A stretch of DNA of 64,000 nucleotides from Cymbidium sinense (GCA_021442155.1 CM038228.1:86692114-86756113); one strand, 5' to 3'; counted from the stretch's first letter, positions 34,226-46,129 are shown. The notes: generated by a model from the sequence alone, not told the origin. Made by a program: numbers and translations.

Positions 34226-36425
34226 TGTTGCGTGCTAGAAAACTAGTTGCGGTAGAGTGAAAGTTTTCTACTTTAATCCAAAGACACACAGATTTAAAAG
34301 TGAACAAGAAAACTCTAGAATTTTTACGTGGAAAATCTCGAGAAGAGGGAAAAAATCACGGGGCCTAGCCCAGTAAAAAGCTTCCACTATATATTTATTT
34401 TGGTGTACAAGTTTTCCCGATAATGGGATTACATAATTGTATATGAGAAGGGCTGGCAATGGGAATCCCAAAATTAGACAACAATAGCTATATAGTCACG
34501 TTAATGCATATGATTGCGGTGGTAGAGATGATGGTGAACAACGAAACGAACGGCGATGAAGGTCGTCATGATGGTAACCGATGGAGATTGACGACGGCAA
34601 GGATCAGCGATGGCGGCTGATGGCGGCGGCCACGGTTGACAGTCGTCGAGTGGTGGCACCATTGTGCTTGAAGGATTTTCAAGCTTTAGAGCTCTCTCCT
34701 CTCTCTTGCTTGGCCTCCCCTCATATGAGGAATAAGGGACTATTTATAGATTGGAGGAGTGGTGTCTTTGTAAATACATGCAAAACCCGTACCACTCCAC
34801 TTCATCGGACGACTCAAAATGATCCCCTTGATCATATGATGTATTTTGTGTATTTGAATGCTCAAATGATGTCATAATTATGATATCTTGGGTTTGTTAG
34901 ATTCGACTCGTTAGGACGCTCGATTTGACTATAAACACTCCATGTTTAAGAGTCGATTGATAATAAACGCTGATCTCGGTTAGTCTTGATTCACGATCAG
35001 ATTGCTTTCTATGTCAAGATTCGTGCTTCGACTAGTGGAATTTTCAGGGTCATATCAGTTAGCCCCTTATTTTTGGATGATATTATCTCAATCATCCAAA
35101 AATATATATGCCAAATATTTGAAAATAACAGATTCTTCAATGAAATTTGCAGGTCCGTTAAACATACATTTTGAGAGAATATATCTTCACGGGAGCATAA
35201 GATTATGACCATGAAAGCAGTGCGAGCTGGATGTATCGTGCAGCTAAGAGATTTGGTTATGGACCCATGCGGGCATTTACCGCACTTAGAAGGTTTGGGT
35301 TGGATTCAGAAACGGGTCAAGAAATTTACATGATCAAGAAAGGTGTTCTTGGCCGTGGTCGAATCTGGGCGTGAAAGGCTTTGACCTCTGATTTACAACG
35401 GGCCGGAATTCAGAGGACCGCTGACGGACGGGTAAGCGGGCGCGAGGGGCGTGGGTCGCTGGCGGGTTTAGCAGGCCGCAGTCGGCGGGTCAGCGGAGGC
35501 TGAGTAAAGGCGGTCGTGGCTGACAGGCCCTGCAGTGTGTTCGCGATCGCAGGCGGAAGTTCGTCGCTGTGGAGCCGGATGGTGTCGTGGCGTGGCGCAC
35601 TGGTGTCATGCGGCGCGCTGGCTCGTGGGCGCCTAGGTACGGCCCTGGCTCGTTGCTTTCACCCATTTTGACCTGTTTTGAGCAATTTTGAACGGTTTTG
35701 GGCGGTTTTGGATACTTTTTTACCCTTTTGCCCCTAAAAGGAGTCTATAAAAATCCCCCTAGGGCCAAGGGAGAAGGCACATTCTCTTCTTCTTGAGAGA
35801 AGATCGTTTGGAGGCAGTCAAGGCCCATGGTACATACGTCGTGTCTACAGTTTTCCCTCGAAGAGGCGTGTACTGACCGGGTTTGGAGGCGATCAAGGCC
35901 ATACATCGTCGTGTCTATAATTTTCCCTTGAAAGAGCGCCAATCGGACCGTTGAGGTTGGGCGATCAAGGCTCGCGGTATATCGTCGTGTCTGCTTTCCC
36001 TCGAAGCGCCAAGACTGTCGGACCGTGTTCGGGGTTGAGCGTCCGCGTGGTACATACGTGGTTTACGCTTTCCCTCGAAGAGCGCCAATTTGTATTGTCC
36101 GGTTTAGAGGCGATCAAAGGAGACGATAACCGGAGAGGTTGGCACGCGCACGATGGTGGCGCCAGTGGATGGTGACCTGCGCGTGGTGGTGAGGATAATC
36201 AGCAACGATGGTGGTGACATGCGGAGATTGCCGGCGATGATCGGCGGCAGTGATCGGTGGCAGTAGTCGGCGGCATTGATCGGCAACGGTGACAGGCAAC
36301 AGTGGTTGGCGATGGTGGTTACGGCCCGAGTGGTCGCAACCGGAGATGGTAGTCGGCGGTGGAACCAGTGTCGGTATCGATGGGGATGATCACGATGATG
36401 GTGGTGGCAAAAAATCGGGGATGCC
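34226..36425 (-). mobile_element. Truncated sister of the non-autonomous LTR element
   Basis: The LTR spans 34226..35057 with intact termini: TGATATGACCC at 35057 and GCACGCAACA at 34226 on the minus strand. ATAAT (34221..34225) is the likely target duplication. The purine-rich AAATAAGGGGCTAAC directly before the LTR (about 35058..35072) is a clear polypurine tract and confirms minus orientation. The interior carries 85-bp GC-rich units at 35800..36120 and a GGTGGC-rich tract to ~36415, then stops. The six 75-bp units, the primer-binding site and the 5' LTR are missing. The interior from 35220 to 35700 is GC-rich unique sequence. Confidence 0.8.
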
Positions 36426-36429
36426 GTGG

Positions 36430-37415
36430 TGAAACTCTTCTTATGGTATGTTTTATATCTTCAGTTATGTATTATTTGATGCATTGAAGTTAACTTACAT
36501 AAATATTAATTAAAGATCTGGGCCGCTGAACACATAAGCATCATGAGGTCGCCATCTCCATTTGCTGCGTATCTGCGATGGTAAAAATAAAGTTTCCGGA
36601 TGAAGCCTTTCGGTTTAGGAGGACACCGTGACATATAATAATATCACTTAGTTCTTATAATTATGTATTTATTTATGTTGTAGTCATCACATTTTCTTAT
36701 CGGTTTTAACAGTGCCTTCCATTGGACATATCGAAGAGAAGACCGCTCTTGAATCATTTTCCCCACAACATGCGCATATTGAGCCCGATAACAATCCCAT
36801 TCTAAGTCCACTGAGTTTAGCCCCCATTAAATCTCCATATGTCTCTCCTCGATATTCTCCTCCATCTAGTGTTAGCCTCCTTCTACCCCACGTAAGGCTT
36901 TACGGTGGAGAGAGGATACTCTTGTTTTAGGGACTTGAAAAATATAGTATCTTTTCAAGCAACAATGAGAGAGAATGGATGAGATTGATTTATCTTGTTA
37001 TCGAGGAGGTTCTTCCCGGGCGTGGGTCCTACCATCCCGTGGAGTCTCCTGTGGAGGCAACACACCTGGATACTTCCATTTGGGAAGTCGCCCTGTGGAT
37101 ACTTCCACTTGGGAAGCCCCAGGTAGCCTTCACTGGGAAGCCCCTGAGTCTACCATAGGGAAGCTATTGTGGAGGCCTCCAATGCACATGAAGATGCTCC
37201 GAAACCTTTAATCGGTAGCATTGAGCATGGTGTGAAAGCTCGGCAAATAAGGAAGAGGAAAGTTGTTAGTTCCCCCTTCACACACACTTACAGGAAGTCA
37301 CGAGCAAGTGATGTGGTGGCCTCCACTTAAGATGAGAAGCCGGCAGCAGAGGTATTAAGTTACTTTCTTTTAAATATGAGATAATATAAATAGATTTCAC
37401 AAGAATTTTTTATAG
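36430..37415 (+). other. Possible 5' part of the Ulp1-like gene, decayed
   Basis: Plus-strand pieces near 36590..36630 (VKIKFPDEAFRF) and 36712..36900 (HIEEKTALESFSPQHAHIEPDNN, rich in proline and serine) look like coding sequence of a low-complexity linker. They are followed by a degraded region of TTGGGAAG-type repeats (37050..37180). No domain is identifiable. I infer that it belongs to the protease gene downstream because of strand and proximity. Confidence 0.3.
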
Positions 37416-38515
37416 GTTCGCAAAGATGAGCCAAGAAGGTCGACTCATCACTATCTTGTGGTGGAGCATCGTGGAGGTATGAATCATCTCAGGAGATCAA
37501 TCCTTAATTCATAGTGAATCTAGCTCTTCATCACTAACTTTCATCGTTAGTAATTTCATTACAGCCAATAGAGGCATATCATTTTGTTGAGTTCTCATCC
37601 AGAGCTGTTTTGCCTAAGTCGATGCTCCATTTATTGACATGTCATGCTCTCGATTCGAGGACAAGTAAGTCAATCTTCAATTAGCTCCTTCATACATAAA
37701 ATAATCTATTCGTTAAGATCACTTTAAAATATTTATCACTTGCAGGGGTGATACAATATTCGGCGAGAATATCCTTGTTACGAGGCGATCGATGAGTTCG
37801 CATCAATATCTCTTAGATGCACACATTGATGCCTTCGCTTCTTATTGGGAGTACTCGTCCCTGATGTCCCATATTTGTACATCTCATGCTTGCACTGGGT
37901 AAGTTACCTCATAAATATGCAAGGTATTACAATTCAATCATTATTTGTATAGATGGAAACTATAATTTATAAACGTTCTCTTTTTTTTTCTTACAGAGCT
38001 ATGCAAAATATGGCCTACACAAGGAAAGCAAAATATTCATCCAGCATGTCACTGCAGACAGTGTGTCAAGGGCTGAGCTACTCTTATTTCCAATTATAGA
38101 TAATCAACACTGGACACTCCTTGTTGGGCATATTAAGCTAGGGGCCTGGTATTTTTATGACTCGTTACCAAAACCAACCCATAAGGTCATTCTTCCAGAG
38201 ATTGTAAGAGTTATTTTCAATTTAGTTTTGAACGTTTTTTTAACCCCCCCCCCTTATTGACTATACTTGCTTTTCGATCAAATTACTTGTTGAAGATGTC
38301 GTCTTTTGTGAGATCCCAAAATGGCCAAATCGAAATGGTGAGTGGGCGTACCAAGATAAGGTGTTATTGCGGATGTTTGTCAAGTATATGGAGGCAGCAA
38401 TTAAGAAATCCCCACTTAACTGAGCTGACCACCAAGATTGGCCTAAGAAGATGAATTGTTTTGGGGCCGAGTTCGCTTACGCTATCTTTTGTTTGAGAAT
38501 GAAAAAGCCAAGCTA
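37416..38515 (+). pseudogene. Ulp1-like (C48 family) cysteine protease, transposon-borne, frameshifted
   Basis: Exon-like blocks with good GT-AG borders are 37416..37476, 37565..37664, 37746..37898 and 37997..38203, then a last block from about 38290 to 38515. Exon 37997..38203 is fully open and carries the catalytic histidine in NQHWTLLV and the aspartate in WYFYDSLP, the usual Ulp1/SENP His-Asp pair. In the last block the cysteine codon (38368..38370, TGC in a Y-C-G context for the usual D-C-G) is followed, after one lost base, by MFVKYMEA. Intron phases between the third and fourth blocks disagree and a stop follows KSPLN, so it is probably dead. Such domains release SUMO-like modifiers, and copies are carried by Mutator-like elements in plants. 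Confidence 0.65.
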
Positions 38516-38519
38516 AGAA

Positions 38520-40685
38520 CTGTATATTTGAAGTTTGATAAGTAGGAAATAATTGTACAGGGTATTTCATTTTTTTTTCAATATTATTGGGCAGAGAACA
38601 CCTGCAGCAAGTTGGTTGATAAGTAGAAAATATTTTTTTTCAATATTATCTGTATACAGTTTGGATCTTTTATTATTCGTCTGTACTCTCTATCTTTGCT
38701 ATTATGCTTATCATGTCATGGATTTCAGGTAATTATTTTGTGTTCTGACTGAATTTGAGTTCCATCCTAAAAGATAAGAAAACAAATGAGATATTTATAT
38801 ATGGTAACCGGAAGGAAAGAGCAAGGATGAAAAAAGAAAAACTATGAAAGCATTACCAATATATCTTTATTAACTGGAATATTATCAAACAAACTAGGTG
38901 TGATCCAACCCTCAGTGACAAGCCAACCACCTAAATTAACGGATGGTTGATTCAAATGGAGTTGTGAAAGAATAGTTTCTCAAGTATTCCAGAAAACCAT
39001 GCAGGTTACTGGGAGTTTTAACTTATTTTATATGTGGAATTGATATGATTCATTGCTCTTTCTTTTACATTGTGTGACCAAGTAAGTTGCTTACAGAATT
39101 TGTATTTTGACAGAAATAAATTATTTTAGACCCATCAAATTTTTAAACCCAAATTGAGAGCGGTATAATCAATTTTTAAAAATCTAATTTATTAGTTCAA
39201 CCAAACAAAGGACATAAAGTCGTAAATTTCTTAATTTGGAGAAGTGTGAACTTATTTTCTTTTCTTTTGATTCTATTATTAAGAATATATAGTGTGCTTC
39301 CTACTAATCAAGAAATCCATGGCATTTAAGTTTACAAACTGCTGGACGAAGAGGAATTGTTCACTATAACCTTAAAGAAAGTTAGATGCTACTGGGTTGC
39401 CTTTTTATGAGTTTTCTGAGCCTTTTTGCATGTTTATACTCTCTATACTCTCTGTACGCTCTGTACTCTCTGTTATTTTCAGCAATATGTTTTTTCCCAT
39501 TTCCACTTTTGCTTTGCAGGATGAAGAGGAATTGTTCACTATAACCGTAAAGTAAGTTGGATGCTCCTGGGTTGCCTTTTTATAAGTTTTCTGAGCAGTT
39601 ATCTGTACTCTCTGTACTCTCTGTACTCTCTGTACTCTCTGAATTTATATCATATTTTAAATTCAGATCAAATGAAAAGGTGAAGCTAAAATTTACATTA
39701 CCTCGAGTTTGATTGGTGGTAATCTATATGATTACTTATATATATATATATACGTAGCATGAAAAGTACTCACATGATAAATATGTCCCATTTAATCAAC
39801 ACTTTTCATAATTATTACATAATAATAGTTAATTTATAAATAATATGATAACATAAAAAATTTAGATGACAATATTCTGACCAAAATTCAATTATTTTCA
39901 TATGAGAATACTATAAAAGTTTATTAAGAATTGATGTATTATATTTTTTAAAATAAAATCAGTAGTTCCCACAGTCATCAAACTATGTAATGCCTCCAAT
40001 GGAAATCAGCCCATTCTCGTAAGCAAGGTAGACTCATCAATCAAATACTGCAATTTGGTAAAATATGAGAGATTTAGTTCTCACAGTCTAAGGATTACAA
40101 AGTTATGTACTCTCTGTACTATCTACAGTACGAGCTTTAGTATTTTATAATAATAATGCGTTTAATAAAGCGCCGAAGAAGAAAGTCATCGACAAAGAAA
40201 TGATTGCATCCGGAGCATGAGAAGGTCATCCTGCAGCTCGAGGCGGTCTTCCTCAATCGCGTAGGTGAGGCTCGGTGTGCTGTTAAGCAAAAAAAAGTCA
40301 TCTTGGAGACACTAAACCTTTGTAGAAATGATTGTACAGTCGAAGAACACATAACTGATATCATGCATTGAAATATTTTCCTGTAATAATATCCATCATC
40401 AACTTAGTGTACCCTTGACCGATTTGTTGAGCTCGAAGTTGAATTCACGAGGTAGAACATCATCTTAATGATTTTAACAAAGATCGATGTGCTATTCTAT
40501 TCCTCAAAATACTCGCATAATAGAGAAAGGTGTTGCAAGGGTGACGACATTCGCGTATCGGTTTGAACTTTGGTTTCGTAACAAAAAATATGATGGTTTC
40601 AAGATTAGCGACAATGTTTTAAATACTACAAATTAAGAGGCAAATAGAGAATTACTCTTGGCTTTCTTGGATCTCTCAATATCCC
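38520..40685. other. Spacer between the convergent protease and transposase genes
   Basis: No gene is recognised. It contains a ~180-bp direct duplication (39340..39470 and 39517..39640, sharing GAAGAGGAATTGTTCACTAT and GGGTTGCCTTTTTAT). It also has 9-10-bp repeats of CTGTACTCTC at 38691, 39437..39475, 39602..39641 and 40107. The same word in reverse complement dominates the array at 42776..45540 beyond the transposase gene. Confidence 0.6.
39433..39641. repeat. Clusters of the 10-bp repeat CTGTACTCTC
   Basis: Near-perfect head-to-tail CTGTACTCTC units at 39437..39475 and 39602..39641, with stray copies at 38691 and 40107. In opposite orientation the word forms the right half of the palindromes in the array beyond the transposase gene, so the gene is bracketed by inverted copies of one motif. 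Confidence 0.8.
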
Positions 40686-42745
40686 TTAAGCCTTGCGTTG
40701 GAAATACCCTTTGACGTTGCTTTCGGATCTTTCAACATGTCTTTCTTTTCCTTGTAGTGACTTCTTCTTCTTAGCTGCTCTATCAACTAGAAGAGAATTC
40801 TCACTTAGTATAGAGTCGACATCGTCGTATAGTTTTTTTAAGGATTGAAGCATATAGTCCTCAGCTCTATTATTATCCTGTGCCCTGACACTTATTTGAT
40901 ATGCATATCGACTAACGTGGTTCCGAAAAATAATGTCAGTAGCATTTCCATCTGTGCCTTCGACATCTCTTAATTTTCTATATGCACTATTGATGTAAAT
41001 ATCCCTCTTTACTTTGGTAGACCATCGCATGAGAAGATACTTATCTGGAATGCGCACTACATTTTCTTGACTAAGAACTTTGATACAATGGGCACAAAGT
41101 AATCCATCATTTTAAATTTCTTACAAGTACAAGTTACATCTAGGGTAGTCCCATCGAAATGGACAGTCCATATTTTGGATGAATTTTTATTCTCTAAGTT
41201 TCTCACCAAATACTCCATGGGACTGTCATCTGACATAGTTACTGATAGGCCTTTAACTCCATGCAAAAATTCTTCCTCAAACATAGTATACAACTTTCTT
41301 GTATAAAACATAGCAACTTGTTTTAGAATTGGACTGGTCTTAACAACAGGAACAATTGATGACTGGCTACACTTGAAGTCTTCGTCATGTTCATTCCGGT
41401 GCCATGTCTCCATAACCTTCTCTAACCCCAAGAAACAATCTGTGAGCGAACTTGTTGGTTTAGAGATTCTATAACATATGTTGTTCATTGACTCACTACA
41501 TTGCATTGACAAGATGCTCATGTAGAATGAGTCTTTACTGAATGCACTGGACTACTTGGATCTAATTTTATAAAGCTCAGACAGCCAAGGATGATCATGT
41601 AAATTGCCATCTTCTAGCATGGCAGACCAAGCTTCTTCAAACTCTTCCTCTGAGTCACATTTTCTTATGCATGCATAAAATAACTCTTGTACCCTCTTAT
41701 TACTAATAAAACAGTGAACCTTGGAAGGAGCTTTCTTCAAAATATGCCATTGGCATATACAGTATGCTTAATGCAATTTTGATAGCTCATGTCATAGCCT
41801 GATCTTGATCAGTGAATATTATTGTAGGGTGTCTATCACTCATCAACCGAAGAAATGTCTAGAATAGCCATGAGAATGACTCAATCGTCTCTTCTGATAA
41901 AAAGGCTACTCCAAATAACACATTTTGCCAGTGATGATTCACTCCAACAAGAGGGGCACAAATAAGATTATATTTATTGAGTCGATAGCTTGTATCAAAA
42001 ATTATCACATCACCAAAATAGTCATATTCTATCCTAGACATGCCATTGCTCCAAAAAAAACTTACTAAGCAATCTGACTCATCGACTTGTACATCCCATG
42101 CAAACATCACATCCGCTGCTTACCTTTCCTTGAACAGTTGTATTAATGCATTACTGTCACCATTCACAATCCTCGATCTTTTCTCTTTCTGAATAAAATT
42201 GAAAGCATCTCTTTTTGTGAATCCAATATTCTCTACACCGCCAACCTCCTCACTTAGATAACTGAATGTATCAGTTGCTAATTCGACCTCATGTCTTCAA
42301 CACGGAAGCCTTTTCATTGCTAATGAATCTGTGATATGAGAAGATGTAGGTGTGAGGCTTTGAATGATTATGACTTTCTATATATTTTTTAACCATCCAA
42401 TTCTCCTCCAAATCAACAGAGAATCTAATCATGGCCGGACAACCAGTCCTTGTATCAATTTTCTGGAATTTTGTTAAGTTGTTTAGACTGGTAGATTTCT
42501 TTCGACCTGCTTTTGCACATAAAAAATCTTTTGATTTCAATTTCTTGGAGTTTGGCCAATAACTAGTATGGTCCTTCTGAACACTGAAGCCAATTTGATG
42601 TGTGTAGTCACAGTACAGTGCATACGCCTCCATTTCATTCTAAACAGTGGTGCCAAGGAGTTTTCCCAAATTTGGTTCATTAGACATCACGACTTCGTCA
42701 TCGTACTGCTCATTGACCGCATTCACCTTCCAAGACAGCTCCGCA
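40686..42745 (-). pseudogene. FAR1/MURA-type Mutator transposase, broken
   Basis: The domain order is complete on the minus strand. A FAR1 zinc-binding domain lies at 42640..42290 (LYCDYTHQIGFSV, DFLCAKAGRK, a TGCPAMIRF stretch, ESHNHSKPH). The MULE transposase core spans about 42115..41560: first catalytic Asp in FDTSYRLNKY (codon at 41995..41997), then APLVGVNHHWQNVLFG, FTDQDQAM near 41800 and CQWHILKK near 41750. A SWIM zinc finger (CTCKKFKMM then LLCAHC) sits near 41110..41070, and a tail IPDKYLLMRW runs to 40686. Two stops (after SWLF and DQAMT) sit where Arg is usual, a frameshift follows FAR1, and a single missing base within SWIM shifts the tail. It resembles FAR1-related sequence proteins as well as Jittery-type transposases. 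Confidence 0.85.
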
Positions 42746-42775
42746 TAAATGTGACATGTAAAATAGCTCCACAAA

Positions 42776-45540
42776 TAAACATATTCCCTCCAAACAGGCC
42801 AAAGAAAAGGAAAAAATGAGCTAAATACAGAGAGTACAGATGCAAAAAAAATGTCCAAACATCCCACCAAATTGCTTCCAATGTAATGTAATGAACATAA
42901 TCTGCACAACCAAGCTAAAGAAACTAGAAAAAATGTTCACAAAATCATCTGTACTCTCAAGAGAGTATAGAGAGTACAAGTGTAAAATAACACTACTAAA
43001 CTAACCAAAGAGCCACCAAATTGCTTCCACTAGAGTGTAATGAATATAATCTGAACAACCAGGCCAAAGAAACTGGAAAAAATGTTCACAAAATCATATG
43101 TACTCTCAAGCGAGTACAGAGAGTACAGATACAAAATAACACTAAAAAACTAACCAAACAACCTCCAAATTGTTCCTGATGAAATGCAATGAACATATTT
43201 CCCCCAACCAGACCAAAGAAACTGAAGAAAATGTCCACAAAATTATCTATACTCTCAAGAGAGTACAGAGAGTATAGATACAAAATAATACTAAAAAACT
43301 AACCAAATAGCCTTCAAATTATTCTTGATGAATTGCAATGAACATAATCTGAACAACCAGGCCAAAAAAACTGGAAAAAATGTCCACAAAATCATCTGTA
43401 CTCTTAAGAGAGTACAGATGCAAAATAACACTAAAAAAATCAACCAAACAGCCTCCAAATTGTTCCTCAAGAATTGCGATGAACATATTTCCCCCAACCA
43501 GGCCAAAGAAACTAGAAAAAATGTCCACAAAATTATTTATACTCTCAAGAGAGTACAGATGCAAAATAACACTAAAAACCAATCAAACAACCTCCAAATT
43601 ATTCCTGATGAATTGCAATGAACATAATCTGAACAACCAGGCCAAAGAAACTGATAAAAATGTCCACAAAATCATCTATACTCTCAAGAGAGTACAGATA
43701 GTACAGATGAAAAATAATACTAGAAAACCAACCAAACAGCCTCCAAATTATTCCTGATGGATTGCAATGAACATATTTCCCCCAACCAAGCTAAAGAAAC
43801 TGGAAAAAATGTTCCCGGTCAAACATATTCTCTCCAAACAGGCCAAAGAAAGGGAAAAAAAATGAGCTAAATACAAAGAGTACAGATGCAAAAAATGTCC
43901 AAACATCCCACCAAATTGCTTTCAATGTAATATAATGAACATAATCTGAACAACTAGGCCAAAGAAACTGGAAAAAATATCCACAAAATTATCTATAATC
44001 TCAAAAGAGTACATAGAGTACAGATGCAAAATAATACTAAAAAGCCAACCAAACAGCCTCCAAATAAGTAAAGAAATCATCATAGAAACATAAATAGTAT
44101 TATATCAAGTTACCCATGAGTACGAGAGTGCAACTGAGAGAGAGTATAGAGACGAGAGTCTGAGTATAGAGTATGAGAGAGAGAGACGGGGCTTCTTGTT
44201 TAGTAAGGATTCTTTTGCTTTGTATTTTTTACCTTCAAGATGCTCTTTAAGGGCTTCCTCTGAAGTGCTAACCTCACAGAGCACATTCCCTCATGCCATA
44301 AGACTCCCTCTATTTGGCATCCCTATTATCACAAAGAACTTCATGGGGTGATGCTCTTTAAGGCTTCATTTGCTTTCTGTAGGCTTCTTTTGCTTTGTGT
44401 TTTTTTCAAGATGCTTTTAAGGGCTTCCTCGAAGTCTTGACCTCACGAAGACATTACCTATATTCCATAAGACCTTTTCCCCTCTGTTTGGCATCCCTAC
44501 AATTGCTGCAACTTAATCGGGGGTGAAAGGAATGTACTGCCCACCCAAAAAAAAAGCTTGCTTCTCTATGTCCCAACAAGACAGAATTGAGGTCATGGCT
44601 ATTGAGTCTTGCTGAATTTCATGGAGTCTAATGAATTGATGCAGATGAAGCCTCTATAAAACGCCAATGACTTCATTACTAAAGAGTGCGGAATGTACTG
44701 AGAGAATCTGATGCAAAATCCCTAGAAACCATCCAAACAAGCCAAATTACTTCAAATGTACTCTCGCCAAAGAAACTAGACAACATGACCAAAATCATAC
44801 TGCTCTCACGACGATGCAAGAAAACACTAACTCATCAACCAAATAGCCTCCAAATTGTGCCTAATGAACATATTTTCTCCAAACAGACCAAAGAAACAGA
44901 TAAAAAATGATCAAAATGCTTTGCCTCGAGAGTATAGAGAATCTGAGAATGAGAGATGTAATGAAAACAATCTCAACAACTAGTGAAACGGAAAAATGAC
45001 AAAAAATCATCTCTTTCTCTGATGCAAAATAACACTAAAAAAATAACCAAACAGTCTCCAAATTGTTCCTCATAGATTGTAATGAACATATTCCCTCAAA
45101 ACAGGCCACAGAAAGTGAAAAAAATAACTCAAAATGATCAGAGTAGAGAGTACATAGAGTACGAAAATCTAAAATCTCCAAACATCCACAAAATTGCTTC
45201 CAATGTGTAATGAACATAATCTGAACAAGCCAAACGGAAAAAAGTCTACAAAATCATCTGCACTCTCAAGAGAGTACAGAGAATACAGATGCAAAATAAC
45301 ACTAAAAAATCACCAAACAGCCTCCAAATTTTTCGTGATAGATTGTAATAAATATATTTCCTCCAAACATGCCACACAAAGTAGAAAAAATTGCCCAAAA
45401 TGCTCTATACTCGTGAGAGTACGGAGTATAGAGAACGAGAAATCTCCCATAAAGATTAACCAAACAACCACAAAATTGCTTCTAATGGAATATAATGATC
45501 ATATTCTCTCCATCCAGGCAACCTAAACTGCAAAAATATT
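42776..45540. repeat. ~150-bp tandem array with an embedded palindrome, ~14 or more units
   Basis: Units recur near 42776, 42890, 43040, 43189, 43338, 43479, 43617, 43767, 43935, 44860, 45080, 45208, 45347 and 45493. Each reads AATGAACATA, then either ATCTGAACAACCAGGCC or TTTCCCCCAACCAGGCC, AAAGAAACTGGAAAAAATG, TCCACAAAATCATCTGTACTC, AAGAGAGTACAGA, TGCAAAATAACACTA and AACCAAACAGCCTCCAAATTG. The two head types alternate, giving a ~300-bp higher-order period in 43040..43935. At least eight units keep a CTGTACTCTC/GAGAGTACAG inverted pair around two bases. The array is interrupted at 44150..44690. Long open frames across it are repeat products. Confidence 0.9.
44160..44690. other. Insert within the tandem array, containing a ~180-bp duplication
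   Basis: Sequence unlike the array units. It opens with GAGAGTATAGAG-type repeats. Then two copies of a block run from about 44190..44330 and 44370..44510, sharing GATTCTTTTGCTTTGTGTTTTT, AAGGGCTTCCTC and TTTGGCATCCCTA. This is probably a separate insertion. No coding sequence is seen. Confidence 0.5.
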
Positions 45541-45717
45541 CGAGAAAATCTCTCTCTGAGAGTGAGTATAAATGCAAAAATCTCTCGAAATAAGCAAAGT
45601 CCTCTTGCAAAGAACTCCAAACAGTGTAGGAAATATACACTAAATAAAAAAATTTCAAGGAATAACACTAACAAACTGTAAAAAAATTATACGTATACAA
45701 CAATTGAGAAAAATTAC

Positions 45718-45780
45718 CGATGCATTTTTATTTAATACATCATCAGCTATTTCCGCAAGACCTTCGTTCTCCATCTTCAT
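45718..45780 (-). pseudogene. Possible first coding exon of the FAR1/MURA transposase gene
   Basis: The minus strand gives ATGAAGATGGAGAACGAAGG onward, 21 codons (MKMENEGLAEIADDVLNKNAS), then a good donor (ATCG|GTAATT at 45717). A purine-rich leader and a (TA)n tract (45878..45901) lie upstream and could serve as UTR and TATA region. If correct, the tandem array would lie in a ~3-kb first intron, with the next exon starting near 42740 (GAAG|GTGAATGCGG). This is inference from splice-like signals and spacing. Confidence 0.3.
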
Positions 45781-45877
45781 GGTTCTTTCGTAAAAAAGAA
45801 ATGAAAAAAATCTCTTTCTCTCTCTCTCTGAGCTCAATTTGCAAGAAAAAAATACACCCCTAAACCCTAAATTTAAA

Positions 45878-45901
45878 TATATATATATATATATATATAT
45901 T
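45878..45901. repeat. (TA)n microsatellite
   Basis: About 24 bases of TA dinucleotides upstream of the putative transposase exon 1. It may double as an AT-rich promoter. Confidence 0.9.
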
Positions 45902-46039
45902 TTCAATTCCTCCTGTGCATTCTAACGAGGCTTCTTCTCCCATTGTTTGAGCAGGCGGGCCAGTGGTAGATAAACGTGATCGCCGTCTCATTCTGACACC
46001 GTTAAGCGCTAAAACAGGAAAAAACCACTGGACACGTGT

Positions 46040-46110
46040 CGGGCCAGGATTAGAGTCCGCACATAAAGCTACGTGCGGACTCCAGACGTAATATTTTCTC
46101 CTTCGGACGA
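46040..46110. repeat. Hairpin-forming element end, similar to the DAO-A promoter palindrome
   Basis: GAGTCCGCAC (46053..46062) and GTGCGGACTC (46073..46082) are perfect inverted arms around a 10-base loop, followed by CAG then ACGTAATATTTT (46086..46097). The GCGGACTC core and that following 12-base word are shared with 14670..14710. The position at the edge of the Mutator-like region suggests a terminal inverted repeat. The matching left end was not found. Confidence 0.6.
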
Positions 46111-46129
46111 GGAGGGCCGGTCGGATTTA

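Noticed and set aside
36104..36299. Short minus-strand frames of Arg/His/Pro-rich sequence
   Set aside because: They come from the GGTGGC-rich tract of the truncated LTR element.
43086..43757. Open frames of up to 125 codons on both strands
   Set aside because: They are translations of the ~150-bp tandem array; the peptide repeats with the DNA unit.
42776..45540. CRISPR-like array
   Set aside because: The units are directly adjacent ~150-bp repeats without unique spacers, in a plant nuclear context.
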